The notes: generated from the letters alone by a model not told the origin. Counted from the stretch's first letter, positions 29,410-37,729 are shown. The stretch: DNA of 64,000 nt from an uncultured Bacteroidales bacterium (GCA_902763865.1 CACWTR010000004.1:21946-85945); one strand, 5' to 3'. Numbers and translations: made by a program.

Positions 29410-30219
29410 CTACTCTTTTTGCCAGACACGCACATAGTCGATTTCCATCGTCAGCGGCAGTGCCGTCTCATCGACTCCCGCATAGCCTCCCCAATCGCCT
29501 CCCCAGGCCACGTTGAGGATGGGGTAGAAGGCTTTGTCGAAGGGCCAGGTGTCGGGATTGCCTTGACGGTCGTTGGGGAAGAAGAGCTACTCGGTGCCGT
29601 CAACGTAGGTGCGGATGTAGTCCTCGGTCCATTCCAGGGAATAGACGTGGAAGCCGTCTTCTGCTCCGGCACAGGTCATGCTGTGGGTCTTCTGCGTCTT
29701 GGCGGGATGGTTGTAGGCCGTGCAGTGGATGCTGCTGGAGACGATGTTTGCATCCACGCCCACTTCCTCCATGATGTCTATCTCGCCACAAGCCGGCCAC
29801 CTGCCGCCGCCGACGGGCATCATCCACCATGCCGGCCACGTGCCCTTTCCCTTTGGCAGCTTGATGCGTGCCTCGACATATCCGTATCTGAAGCCGACGG
29901 AGCGGTTCCCGTAGAGACGTCCGCTGTATATCTTGTCGCCTTCCCTGAACGTATGGATTCTCAGCTTGCCCTTCTTGCAGTCTGCTACCTTCCTGCCCAG
30001 GGGACTCTTCTCCTTGACGTAGGTCTGCAATTCGTGGTTGACCCATCCGGCCCGCGCCTCTTGGAAGGTCCAGCGGCTGGAGTCGATCTTGGAAGACGAG
30101 AATTCGTCGTTCCAAACCAGTTCGTAGCCGGGCAAGGGGCAGGAGTCGATTTTCCTGCCTTGCGCCATGAAGGGTAGGGAGCAGAGCAGCAGGATGATGA
30201 TGCGTCTTGTGTAGTCCAT
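29410..30219 (-). pseudogene. GH16 endo-beta-glucanase (laminarinase-like) interrupted by an in-frame amber codon
   Basis: The frame from ATG 30219 encodes a GH16 enzyme. It has a signal peptide (MDYTRRIIILLLCSLPFMAQG), LVWNDEFSSSKIDSSRW, the catalytic EIDIMEE (ExDxxE, about residues 150-155) and YSLEWTEDYIRTYVDGTE. A TAG at 29589-29587 then stops it after 210 residues. Reading past the TAG, the same frame continues for 58 codons with clear family sequence (LFFPNDRQGNP, PFYPILNVAWGGDWGG-like, MEIDYVRVWQKE) to a TAG at 29412-29410. GH16 relatives normally have an aromatic residue at the TAG site, so one base change (TAC or TAT to TAG) explains it. Without the last strands the protein is unlikely to fold. 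It is the last gene of the run from recF. Confidence 0.88.
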
Positions 30220-30252
30220 ATTCTGAATGCTTTAGGGGGTAAAAGTGTTGTC

Positions 30253-31356
30253 TCAGCTCTTCAAGCCTACAATCTGCGTAGGCGGCAGCTGGGCTTTCCT
30301 CCGGTCCGTCTCTGTGACGACTCGGGCAGCAAGCTGCAGGAAGGCCTGACCGTTGATGCTGGCCGGGTCGGTGGCAGAGGGAACACCGCTGTCACCACTC
30401 TCGCAGATGTCCTGAACGAGGGGTATCTGTGCCAGGAGCGGGAGTTGCATCTCTTCTGCCAGTTCCTTGACGCCCTCCTGTCCGAAGAGATAATAGCGCT
30501 CGTCGGGGTGGCGGGCAGGCGTGAACCAGGCCATGTTCTCGACCAGTCCCAGGATGGGGACGCCCACTTTCTCGTTCCGGTACATGTCAATGCCTTTGCG
30601 GGCATCGGCCAGCGCCACCTGCTGCGGCGTGCTGACGATGACGGCTCCCGTGATAGGAATAGTCTGGACAAGGGTCAGGTGGATGTCGGACGTGCCGGGC
30701 GGGGTGTCGAGTATAAAGTAGTCGAGCTCCCCCCAGTCGGCATCGCCAATGAGCTGCTTGAGGGCATTGGAGGCCATTCCGCCGCGCCACATGATGCCTT
30801 GCTCGGGATTCACGAAGAAGCCGATGCTCAACATCTTGACGCCATACTTCTCTTCCGGAATAATGAGGTCGCGACCATCAACGTTCTTGCTGTAGGGCCT
30901 GGCATCTTCCATTTGGAACATCTTAGGCACGGAGGGCCCGAAGATGTCGCAGTCGAGCAGTCCGACTCGCATACCCAGCCGCGCCAGAGCAACGGCGAGG
31001 TTGACGGCCACGGTGCTCTTGCCCACACCGCCCTTGCCGCTGGAGACGGCAATGATGTTGCTGACGCCCGGCAACAGGTCTGGCAGGTCCGGACGAGGTG
31101 CCTGGAGGGTGCGCGTCTTGATTTCCACTTCGGCATCCTTGCTGGCATAGGCATGGATGGCAGCCTCGGCTGCTTTCACCACGCTGCGCATGAAGGGGTC
31201 GGTAGGTTTGTCGAAGACAAGTGTGAAGCTGACGCTGAGGCCGGCAATGCGTATGTCGTCATCTACCATCTGCATCTCCACGATGTTCTTGCCCGTTCCG
31301 GGATAGCGGACCGTGGCAAGAGCATCGAGGATGAGTTTAGGATATAGAGCTGTCAT
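30253..31356 (-). CDS. Mrp/ApbC-family P-loop iron-sulfur carrier ATPase
   Basis: A 367-residue cytoplasmic protein. An N-terminal DUF59/MIP18-like domain (about 1-85) precedes a deviant Walker A NTPase domain with SGKGGVGKST (about 106-115), LLDCDIFGPS, a switch region FILDTPPGTSDIHL, and VENMAWFTP. Mrp/ApbC/NBP35 proteins carry Fe-S clusters to apo-proteins. I see no CxxC pair in the C-terminal part, which some members use to hold the cluster, so cluster binding may differ. It lies 18 bases after the M13 peptidase and 33 bases before the GH16 pseudogene. Confidence 0.93.
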   Translation of the reverse strand: MTALYPKLILDALATVRYPGTGKNIVEMQMVDDDIRIAGLSVSFTLVFDKPTDPFMRSVVKAAEAAIHAYASKDAEVEIKTRTLQAPRPDLPDLLPGVSNIIAVSSGKGGVGKSTVAVNLAVALARLGMRVGLLDCDIFGPSVPKMFQMEDARPYSKNVDGRDLIIPEEKYGVKMLSIGFFVNPEQGIMWRGGMASNALKQLIGDADWGELDYFILDTPPGTSDIHLTLVQTIPITGAVIVSTPQQVALADARKGIDMYRNEKVGVPILGLVENMAWFTPARHPDERYYLFGQEGVKELAEEMQLPLLAQIPLVQDICESGDSGVPSATDPASINGQAFLQLAARVVTETDRRKAQLPPTQIVGLKS

Positions 31357-31374
31357 GATGAGAGAATGTGTGCC

Positions 31375-33429
31375 TTACCAGATTGTTACTCGTTCTTCAA
31401 CAGGGATGAACATGGGGTCAGCCTCGGTGATGCCGAAAGCATCGTACCAGGCATCGATGTGCGGCATCTGACCGTTCACGCGCCACATGCCCAGCTGGTG
31501 CGGGTCGCTCTTGACGCGCTTCTGAATCTCCTCGTCGCGGATGTTCTGCCCCCAGACGTTGGCATAGGCCAGGAAGAAGCGCTGCTCGGGAGTAAAGCCG
31601 TCCACGACGGGCAGCGGATGCTGTGCCGTAGCGTTCTTGAAGGCTTGGAAGGCGACCATCAGTCCTCCGTGGTCTGCCATGTTCTCGCCGAGGGTGAGGG
31701 AACCGTTGGCATGCAGGCCAGGCAGCACCTCGATGCTGTCGTGGAAGGCACGCATCACCTGTATGCGCTCTTCGAAGCGTTTCGTGTCTTCCTCGCTCCA
31801 CCATGTGACGAGGTTGCCCGTCTTGTCGTACTTGCTGCCTTGATCGTCGAAGCCGTGGGTCATCTCATGTCCGATGACCACGCCGATGGCTCCGTAGTTG
31901 AATGCATCGTCGGCACTCATGTCGAAGAAGGGCGGCTGCAGAATGCCTGCGGGGAAACAGATTTCGTTGGTCGTGGGGTTGTAGTAGGCATTGACCGTCT
32001 GCGGCGTCATGTACCACTCGTCGCGGTCAACAGGCTTGTTGAACTTGGTCCTGACCATGTCCTTCAGTTCCCATTCGCCTACGGCAAGCATGTTGTTCAG
32101 GTAGTTGTCGCCAATCTCGAGGTCGCTGTAGTCCTTCCACTTGTTGGGATAACCCACCTTGACGTAGAAGGCATCGAGCTTCTCGCGTGCCACCTTCTTT
32201 GTCTCGTCGCTCATCCAGTCCTGCACGTCGATGCGCTCTCCGAGGGCCACTTGCAGGTTCTTGATGAGTTTCTCCATGCGAGCCTTTGCTTCTGGCGGGA
32301 AGTACTTTGCGACATAAAGCTGTCCGAGAGCTTCGCCCAGGCCGCCTTCGACGGCAGCAACGGCACGCTTCCAGCGGGGACGATCCTCCTGTTTGCCGCT
32401 CATCACCTTGCCGTAGAAGCCGAAGTTGAGGGCGCGGCTCTCGTCGTCGATGAAGGACGAAACCATATCGATGGCATGCCAGAGATAGAGGTTCTGCAGT
32501 GCTTCGGGTGTCTCTTCCTTCAGGACTTTCTCCACTTCATGAATGGCGAGAGGCTGGCCGAGGCATACTTCCTTCACGCCTTCCATACCGAGGTTCTGGA
32601 AGAAGCCATCCCAATCGATGCCGGGGAACTGCTCTTTCAACTCGGCGTAGGAAAGCTTGTTGTAGTTGGCCTCAGGGTCGCGCAGCTCGGTGCGGCTCTT
32701 GCTGGCCACGGCAATGCGAGTCTCGATGCGCAGGACATCCTGACTGATGCGCAGGGCATCCTTTTCGGAAAAACCAGAGTGCAGGCAAAGGTCGGAGATG
32801 TACTTCTGATAGGCTGTGCGAATTTCCTGCGTCCTTGGGTCGTTGTCAACGTAATAGTCCTTCTGGCCGAGTGTCAGACCACCTTGAACGATGTTCACGA
32901 GGTTGTTCTTGGAGTCCTTCTCGTCGGCACCGATATACATGGCGAAGAGTCCGGGGACGCCTTGCCTCTGCATGCGAGGCCAGACCTCATCGAGCCAGTT
33001 CTTGGTGATTTCGGGTGAGCACTGGTAGCCGTCGCAGAGCAGGAAGCCTTCCAGTGCACCCCAGTAGTGCTCGTTGAGGTTCACGCTGTCCATAGCACTG
33101 TTGTAGAGGTCGGCAATCTTCTGAGCAATGGAGCCTTTCTCGTTCTGTTGTGCTGCCACGCTATCGATGAGTGAGCGCAGGCGCTTGTTGTTGTCTTCCT
33201 GCAGCTGGTCGAAGGAACCGAAGCGGCTGTACTCAGCCGTCAGGGGATGAGCCTTTTGCCAACCGCCGGTTGCATACATGTAGAAGTCCGTGCCGGGCCG
33301 GTAGGTGGAGTCGAGGTTTGCAAGGTCAATGCCGGAACTCTGCTGATTGCTTCCCGGCGTGCAGGCAGCAGCCAATGCTGTCAGGGCGAAGGCTGCCAAG
33401 AGGTGATTTGTAGTCATAAGCTTATACAT
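31375..33429 (-). CDS. M13-family zinc endopeptidase (PepO/neprilysin-like), lipoprotein
   Basis: A 684-residue lipoprotein: the signal region holds LAAFALTALAAACTPG with a lipobox Cys. ATG at 33429 or 33417 could both start it. Zinc ligands are in VVIGHEMTHGFDDQG (HExxH about 521-525) and the third in LGENMADHGGL (about 581). NAYYNPTTNEICFPAGILQPPFFD, the M13 substrate motif, precedes the zinc site. The enzyme cleaves peptides of up to about 40 residues at the outer or periplasmic side. It follows the ABC-F gene by 7 bases. A 550-codon open frame on the other strand is a shadow. Confidence 0.95.
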   Translation of the reverse strand: MYKLMTTNHLLAAFALTALAAACTPGSNQQSSGIDLANLDSTYRPGTDFYMYATGGWQKAHPLTAEYSRFGSFDQLQEDNNKRLRSLIDSVAAQQNEKGSIAQKIADLYNSAMDSVNLNEHYWGALEGFLLCDGYQCSPEITKNWLDEVWPRMQRQGVPGLFAMYIGADEKDSKNNLVNIVQGGLTLGQKDYYVDNDPRTQEIRTAYQKYISDLCLHSGFSEKDALRISQDVLRIETRIAVASKSRTELRDPEANYNKLSYAELKEQFPGIDWDGFFQNLGMEGVKEVCLGQPLAIHEVEKVLKEETPEALQNLYLWHAIDMVSSFIDDESRALNFGFYGKVMSGKQEDRPRWKRAVAAVEGGLGEALGQLYVAKYFPPEAKARMEKLIKNLQVALGERIDVQDWMSDETKKVAREKLDAFYVKVGYPNKWKDYSDLEIGDNYLNNMLAVGEWELKDMVRTKFNKPVDRDEWYMTPQTVNAYYNPTTNEICFPAGILQPPFFDMSADDAFNYGAIGVVIGHEMTHGFDDQGSKYDKTGNLVTWWSEEDTKRFEERIQVMRAFHDSIEVLPGLHANGSLTLGENMADHGGLMVAFQAFKNATAQHPLPVVDGFTPEQRFFLAYANVWGQNIRDEEIQKRVKSDPHQLGMWRVNGQMPHIDAWYDAFGITEADPMFIPVEERVTIW

Positions 33430-33436
33430 TATTATA

Positions 33437-35335
33437 TTATATATATTTTTCCCATTCTTCTTCAGCTTGCTTGAGCTGTGTTTTCAGTCGGCCATGTTTT
33501 TCGTAGAGCGTCACGTCCTGACTGCCTTCCGGTGTTGACATCTGCTCTTCGAGGATGCGGATGGCAGCTTCGAGCTGTGTCACCTTCTCCTCAGCTTCCT
33601 GCAGAGCCTTCTCGCGCTTCTTCTGTTCGCGGGCCAGTGCTTTCTGTTCGGCATAAAGGAGCCCTCCTCCAACCTCTGCCCGAGGAGGGAGGCTTTCGCG
33701 GCGGTTCTCCCCTCTGCGCGGAGAGGGGTCCGTGGTGTGGCTATTCAGGTACTCGTAGATGCCGCCGAGGTGCTCTCGCACTTTACCACCACCGAATTCA
33801 TAAACCTTTGTGACGAGGCCATCGAGGAACTCGCGGTCGTGGCTCACGACGATGACGGTGCCGTCGAAGTCACGTATGGCAGCCTTGAGCACGTCCTTCG
33901 AGCGCATGTCGAGATGGTTGGTCGGCTCGTCGAGGATAAGGCAGTTCACCGGTTCGAGCAGGAGTTTTATCATTGCCAGTCGCGTCCGCTCGCCTCCGGA
34001 AAGGAACTTCACCTTCTTGTCTCCGGCTTCACCTCCGAACATGAATGCCCCGAGGATGTCGCGGATTCTGAGGCGGATGTCGCCCCGTGCCACACGGTCG
34101 ATGGTGTCGAAGACAGTCAGTTCCCCGTCGAGCATCTGTGCCTGGTTCTGTGCGAAGTAACCGATCTGCACGTTGTGGCCCACTTTTAGTTCGCCGTCGA
34201 AAGGTATTTCGCCCATGATGCACTTGACGAGTGTTGTCTTACCCTCGCCGTTCCGTCCGACGAATGCGACCTTTTCGCCTCGCCTGATGGTGAGGTTCAC
34301 ACCTTTGAAGATGCAGTGGTCGCCGTAAGCCTTGCTTACTTCGTTGCAGATGACGGGGAAGTCACCGCTCCGCATCGAGCACGTGAACTTGAGGTTCAGG
34401 GCACTGTTATCGACCTCATCCACTTCGATGGGTACAATCTTTTCCAACTGGCGTATTTTCTGCTGGACTTGTATGGCTTTTGTTGCCTGATAGCGGAATC
34501 GTTCTATGAACGCCTTTGCATCGGCTATCTCCCTTTGCTGGTTCTCGAGGGCCCTGAGCTGCTGTTCGCGCCGCTCGGCATGAAGGGTGACGTACTCGTC
34601 GTACTTGACTTTGTAGTCGTAGATGCGTCCGCAGGATATTTCTATTGTCCGGTTTGTTACGTTGTTTATGAATGCCCGGTCGTGGCTGACCAGCACTACG
34701 GCAGCGGCACGTGTGGAGAGGAAGTTCTCGAGCCACTGTATGCTTTCTATGTCGAGATGGTTGGTGGGCTCGTCGAGCAGCAGCACGTCGGGGTGCTGGA
34801 GCAGGAGCTTTGCCAGTTCGATGCGCATGCGCCAGCCTCCGCTGAATTCGCTCGTGGGGCGGTCAAGGTCTTCCCGCTTGAAGCCAAGTCCCTGCAGGGT
34901 ACGCTCCAGCTCTGCCTGATAGTTCATGCCTCCCATCATCTGTAGTCTTTCGCTCTGATGGCTGAAGCGCTCCACGAGTTGCATGTATGCTTCGCTTTCA
35001 TAGTCCGTTCTTTCCGAGAGCTGTGCATTGATGTCTTTCAGCTCGTCCTCCATCTCGGTGATATGTTCGAAGGCTCGTTCTGCTTCTTCCCTGACGGTTC
35101 GCTCGTCGGTGAGCTTCATGACCTGTGGCAGGTAGGCGATGACGGTGTCGCGCGGGACGCTGACGGTGCCGGCTGTAGGCTGTTGCAGTCCTGCTATGAT
35201 TTTCAGCATCGTGCTCTTGCCGGCACCGTTCTTGCCGACCAGCGCGATGCGGTCGTGGTTGTTTATCACGTAGCTGATGTCCGTGAAGAGTGGTTTGGCA
35301 CTGAATTCAACGCTTAGGTTGTCGATTGATATCAT
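33437..35335 (-). CDS. ABC-F family ATPase (ribosome-associated type)
   Basis: A 632-residue cytoplasmic protein with two ABC domains and no membrane segment. The first has Walker A GKNGAGKST (about 35-43), signature FSGGWRMR and Walker B LLLLDEPTNHLD. The second has GRNGEGKTT, FLSGGERTRLAM and LILDEPTNHLDM. The linker between them is the charged P-site tip region (about 240-300), and a coiled coil ends the protein (about 560-632), as in Uup/EttA-type proteins that act on translating ribosomes. Residues about 535-560 (TDPSPRRGENRRESL...) are encoded by a G/C-rich palindromic cassette that looks inserted. It lies 76 bases after the ProX-like gene. Confidence 0.94.
   Translation of the reverse strand: MISIDNLSVEFSAKPLFTDISYVINNHDRIALVGKNGAGKSTMLKIIAGLQQPTAGTVSVPRDTVIAYLPQVMKLTDERTVREEAERAFEHITEMEDELKDINAQLSERTDYESEAYMQLVERFSHQSERLQMMGGMNYQAELERTLQGLGFKREDLDRPTSEFSGGWRMRIELAKLLLQHPDVLLLDEPTNHLDIESIQWLENFLSTRAAAVVLVSHDRAFINNVTNRTIEISCGRIYDYKVKYDEYVTLHAERREQQLRALENQQREIADAKAFIERFRYQATKAIQVQQKIRQLEKIVPIEVDEVDNSALNLKFTCSMRSGDFPVICNEVSKAYGDHCIFKGVNLTIRRGEKVAFVGRNGEGKTTLVKCIMGEIPFDGELKVGHNVQIGYFAQNQAQMLDGELTVFDTIDRVARGDIRLRIRDILGAFMFGGEAGDKKVKFLSGGERTRLAMIKLLLEPVNCLILDEPTNHLDMRSKDVLKAAIRDFDGTVIVVSHDREFLDGLVTKVYEFGGGKVREHLGGIYEYLNSHTTDPSPRRGENRRESLPPRAEVGGGLLYAEQKALAREQKKREKALQEAEEKVTQLEAAIRILEEQMSTPEGSQDVTLYEKHGRLKTQLKQAEEEWEKYI
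33658..33732. repeat. G/C-rich palindromic cassette inside the ABC-F gene
   Basis: Plus strand contains CCCTCCTCCAACC...GAGGAGGGAGG (33662-33692) and CCCCTCTGCGCGGAGAGGGG (33709-33728), two stem-loops in a row. It adds about 25 residues in frame between the second ABC domain and the coiled coil. Similar cassettes stand at 48234-48290, 49134-49164 and 55381-55446. Confidence 0.7.
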
Positions 35336-35411
35336 AGTGTGAGCCGCTAAAGTTGTTCGGCTTTCTTCTTATTATATATAATGTGTATGTTGTTTCCGCG
35401 TGGAATGCTTC

Positions 35412-35963
35412 TCAATAGAGTTGAATGTATTCGTAGGTGTTGCCGACGGCAGAGAGGTATCGCTCGAAGTCGTCGAGGGCGATGACGACTGTGCCGCGGC
35501 AGTCGTTGGGGTGGAAGGATAGTGTCTTCCTGCTCGGGTCGGGGTAGTTGCTGTCGTCCAGAAGTGCTGCATCGAGGAAGAGGTGGACGTGGTGCTCCTG
35601 GTCGTTGATGAGTCCGAAGGGAGAGACGCTTCCGGGCTCGAGTCCGAGGTATTTCATCATCCTTTCGGGCGAGGCGAAGGAGAGTTTGCCGCACGACGGT
35701 TTGCCTTGCGCCTGGAGTGCTTGCTTGAGCCGTGCTTCGAGGTCGTGGATGTCGAGGTCGTGGTCGCAGTGGAAGCAGACGAGATAGTGCTGGTTGCCCT
35801 TGTGGTTGCGCATGAAGATGTTCTTGCAGTGGACGGAGCCGTCATCCTTCCACCATCGCTTGGCCTCCTCGATGGTCTTGCCTTCGGGATGGTTGTAGCA
35901 GGAGAAGGGTATGCCGTGTTCCTTGAGGTAGTTCAATACTTTGTCTTGTCTCTCTGTAGTCAT
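35412..35963 (-). CDS. YbaK/ProX-type aminoacyl-tRNA deacylase
   Basis: About 183 residues. I use ATG at 35963 (MTTERQDKVLNYL) because a frame from 36017 would overlap the DUF721 gene by 38 bases and its extra residues do not look conserved. The fold is that of YbaK/ProX/PrdX editing proteins: HGIPFSCYNHPEGKTIEEAKRW, then CKNIFMRNHKGNQHYLVCF, GKLSFASPERMMKYLGLEPGSVSPFGLIND and VHLFLDAALL. These free-standing enzymes hydrolyse mischarged Ala-tRNA(Pro) or Cys-tRNA(Pro). Lys in the HCKNIF segment is the likely catalytic residue. It lies 16 bases after DUF721. Confidence 0.9.
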   Translation of the reverse strand: MTTERQDKVLNYLKEHGIPFSCYNHPEGKTIEEAKRWWKDDGSVHCKNIFMRNHKGNQHYLVCFHCDHDLDIHDLEARLKQALQAQGKPSCGKLSFASPERMMKYLGLEPGSVSPFGLINDQEHHVHLFLDAALLDDSNYPDPSRKTLSFHPNDCRGTVVIALDDFERYLSAVGNTYEYIQLY

Positions 35964-35979
35964 GTCTTGGTGAGGTTGC

Positions 35980-36270
35980 TTAGTGGAAATTGACATCGCT
36001 GATGACGTATGAGCCAACGCTGTCGTTGAGTTTCTTCGCGATACGCTTGTGTTCCATCATGAGGTTCTGCCTGAGGGGTGCACTGGCCAGCCTGACGTGC
36101 AGCTGTCCGTCGCGGACATAGACCTGTCGGGTGTAGCGGTTGATGGTTTCGCCCATGACTTCCGCCCATGCCTGGGTGATGCGGTACTCCAGCAAGGGTG
36201 TCTCGAGTCCTTCCTTACGCAGGAATGCCAGCAGGACGTCGCGCATCGGTTGTACCTTGGTGTAAATCAT
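35980..36270 (-). CDS. DUF721/DciA-like protein
   Basis: A 96-residue protein of the DUF721 family; FLRKEGLETPLLEYRITQAWAEVMGETI and LHVRLASAPLRQNLMMEHKRIAKKLND are typical. Family members with this KH-like fold (DciA) help load the replicative helicase in bacteria without DnaC. Its start overlaps the recF stop by 4 bases, an arrangement common in Bacteroidetes, so a link to DNA replication or repair is likely. Confidence 0.9.
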   Translation of the reverse strand: MIYTKVQPMRDVLLAFLRKEGLETPLLEYRITQAWAEVMGETINRYTRQVYVRDGQLHVRLASAPLRQNLMMEHKRIAKKLNDSVGSYVISDVNFH

Positions 36271-37364
36271 GAGCTGATGCCTCCCTTCTCCACGATGAAT
36301 ATCTTGCTGTCGCTTCCCGTCGAGGCCAGGATGCCGTCGAGGTGGTCGCGGTTCGTGTCGGTGATGAAGATTTGCCCGAAGCGGTCTCCGCCCACCAGTT
36401 TCACGATTTGTTCCACTCGCTCTGCATCGAGCTTGTCGAAGATGTCGTCGAGCAGGAGCAGGGGAGTCGTGCGTGAGCCAGTTCTGCAGAGGAAGTCGAA
36501 CTGGGCCATCTTCAGGGCAATCAGGAATGTTTTGCTTTGTCCCTGCGAGCCTTCGCGACGTACGGGATAGCCGTTCTGCATCATCTCGAGGTCGTCTTTG
36601 TGTATGCCGTGTAGGGTGTAGCCGACGGCTCGGTCCTTGAAGCGCTGGCCGGTGAGCTGTTCGAGCAGCGGTCCGCGTTGCAGGTGCGAGACGTAGTGCA
36701 GTTCGACTTCTTCGTTGCCTGCGGAGATGCGGTTGTAGAACTGCTGGAAGATGGGGATGAGTTCGGAGATGTATTCACTGCGCTTGCGGAAGATGTACTC
36801 CCCTTCGCGCGACATCTGTTCCTCGAAGATGCGGAAGACTTCTGGGTCCGGTTCCTCGTCCTGCTTCAGCATGACGTTGCGTTGTTGCAGGGCTTTGTTG
36901 TAGCGTATCAGCGAGTCCGTGTAGGCGGGGTCGTATTGGCAGATGACCATGTCGATGAAGCGTCGCCGCTCCTCGCTGCCGCCCGTCACCAGAATCTGGT
37001 CGGCAGGCGACACCATGACGAGGGGAATCAGCCCGATGTGTTCCGAGATGCGGCGGTAGGCTTTCTTGCCCCGCCTCACCACCTTCTTCTGTCCTGTCTT
37101 CAGCCCGATGTGGATGTCTTCGGGGGTGCCGTCCTCGTGCTCGTAGAGACCTTGCAGGGACATGAACTCACTTCCATGCCTTACGCACAGATGGTCGATG
37201 CTGCTGCTGTAGCTGCGGCAAAAGCTCAGGAAGTGGATGGCATCCAGGACGTTTGTCTTTCCCTGCCCATTCCCGCCGATGAAGCAGTTCAGCTTCGCAG
37301 AGAAGTGTAGCTCGGCCTCCGAAATGTTCTTGTAATTGAATATGGTTAGGTCTGTCAGTCTCAT
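36267..37364 (-). CDS. recF: DNA replication and repair protein RecF
   Basis: A 365-residue SMC-like ATPase that helps load RecA at gaps with RecO and RecR. The start at 37364 (MRLTDLTIFNYKNI) matches the family; a longer frame from 37385 runs into the promoter. Walker A is FIGGNGQGKTNVLDAI (about 31-46), the signature is REGSQGQSKTFLIAL, and Walker B is LLLLDDIFDKLD. Length fits the family. Downstream overlap with DUF721 is 4 bases. The promoter box ends only 8 bases before the ATG, so the leader is very short. Confidence 0.96.
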   Translation of the reverse strand: MRLTDLTIFNYKNISEAELHFSAKLNCFIGGNGQGKTNVLDAIHFLSFCRSYSSSIDHLCVRHGSEFMSLQGLYEHEDGTPEDIHIGLKTGQKKVVRRGKKAYRRISEHIGLIPLVMVSPADQILVTGGSEERRRFIDMVICQYDPAYTDSLIRYNKALQQRNVMLKQDEEPDPEVFRIFEEQMSREGEYIFRKRSEYISELIPIFQQFYNRISAGNEEVELHYVSHLQRGPLLEQLTGQRFKDRAVGYTLHGIHKDDLEMMQNGYPVRREGSQGQSKTFLIALKMAQFDFLCRTGSRTTPLLLLDDIFDKLDAERVEQIVKLVGGDRFGQIFITDTNRDHLDGILASTGSDSKIFIVEKGGISS

Positions 37365-37372
37365 TTCAGCTG

Positions 37373-37403
37373 CAAAAGTACACAAAAACGCACAAAACTC
37401 AAA
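37373..37403 (-). promoter_or_regulatory. Bacteroidetes-type promoter for the recF run
   Basis: On the minus strand: TTTG (37403-37400), exactly 19 bases, TACTTTTG (37380-37373). It would begin a transcript that could run through seven closely spaced genes to 29410. Confidence 0.75.
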
Positions 37404-37476
37404 GGAAATCGTCCTTTTTATTTAGAGTTTGAGGGCTTGAAGAAGTTATTCGCCCCGGCACGTCGCGTCGTGTTGA

Positions 37477-37564
37477 TTGCTTCATCGCGATGGAGTGATT
37501 GCACATACATGTAGATGCAATTGCACATACATGTAGATGCAATTGCTTATTCGCGATGAAGCAA
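37477..37564 (-). repeat. 88-bp inverted-repeat element, copy 3 (opposite orientation)
   Basis: TTGCTTCATCGCGA (37477-37490) and TCGCGATGAAGCAA (37551-37564) are exact 14-bp inverted repeats. Between them are two identical 22-bp units (GCACATACATGTAGATGCAA+TT). On the minus strand it matches copies 1 and 2, including the asymmetric CTCCA end. It lies in the divergent recF/TPR gap. Confidence 0.9.
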
Positions 37565-37729
37565 CGAACCTATCGTGGGGCAGGTGGCTTTTCGTTGCAT
37601 GCCGTCACCCCGTCTGCCCGCCGAGCCGGAAAGCACTCCGTTTCCCGCGTTCCGAGTGCTTGGCAGTCGCCACAGGCAGCGGCTTTTTCGATAAAACGGC
37701 AACATTAGGAACATTTTGGAATTAATAAT
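37565..37729. other. Non-coding sequence between the 88-bp element and the TPR promoter
   Basis: No gene seen. It holds a short hairpin (AGCACTC at 37631-37637 with GAGTGCT further on, over a GTTTCCCGCGTTCC loop). GAACCnnnnCGTGGGG just after the element resembles the sequence beside copy 1 (7045-7058). Confidence 0.4.

Noticed and set aside
29587-29589. Programmed recoding (pyrrolysine or selenocysteine) of the GH16 stop
   Set aside because: TAG is not a selenocysteine codon. No pyl genes are seen, and GH16 enzymes have no such residue at this place.
31366-33018. 550-codon open frame on the plus strand
   Set aside because: Entirely antisense to the M13 peptidase gene, which has all its zinc motifs. 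Long antisense frames are expected in G/C-rich coding DNA.
35372-35411. Terminator at AGCCG...CGGCT (35342-35365)
   Set aside because: The T-run follows it only on the plus strand, where no gene ends; the minus-strand gene would read the other side.
37499-37725. Cys/His-rich short frames over the 88-bp element
   Set aside because: The pattern comes from the tandem TGCACATACATG repeat. It has no start context and is not kept in the other copies.
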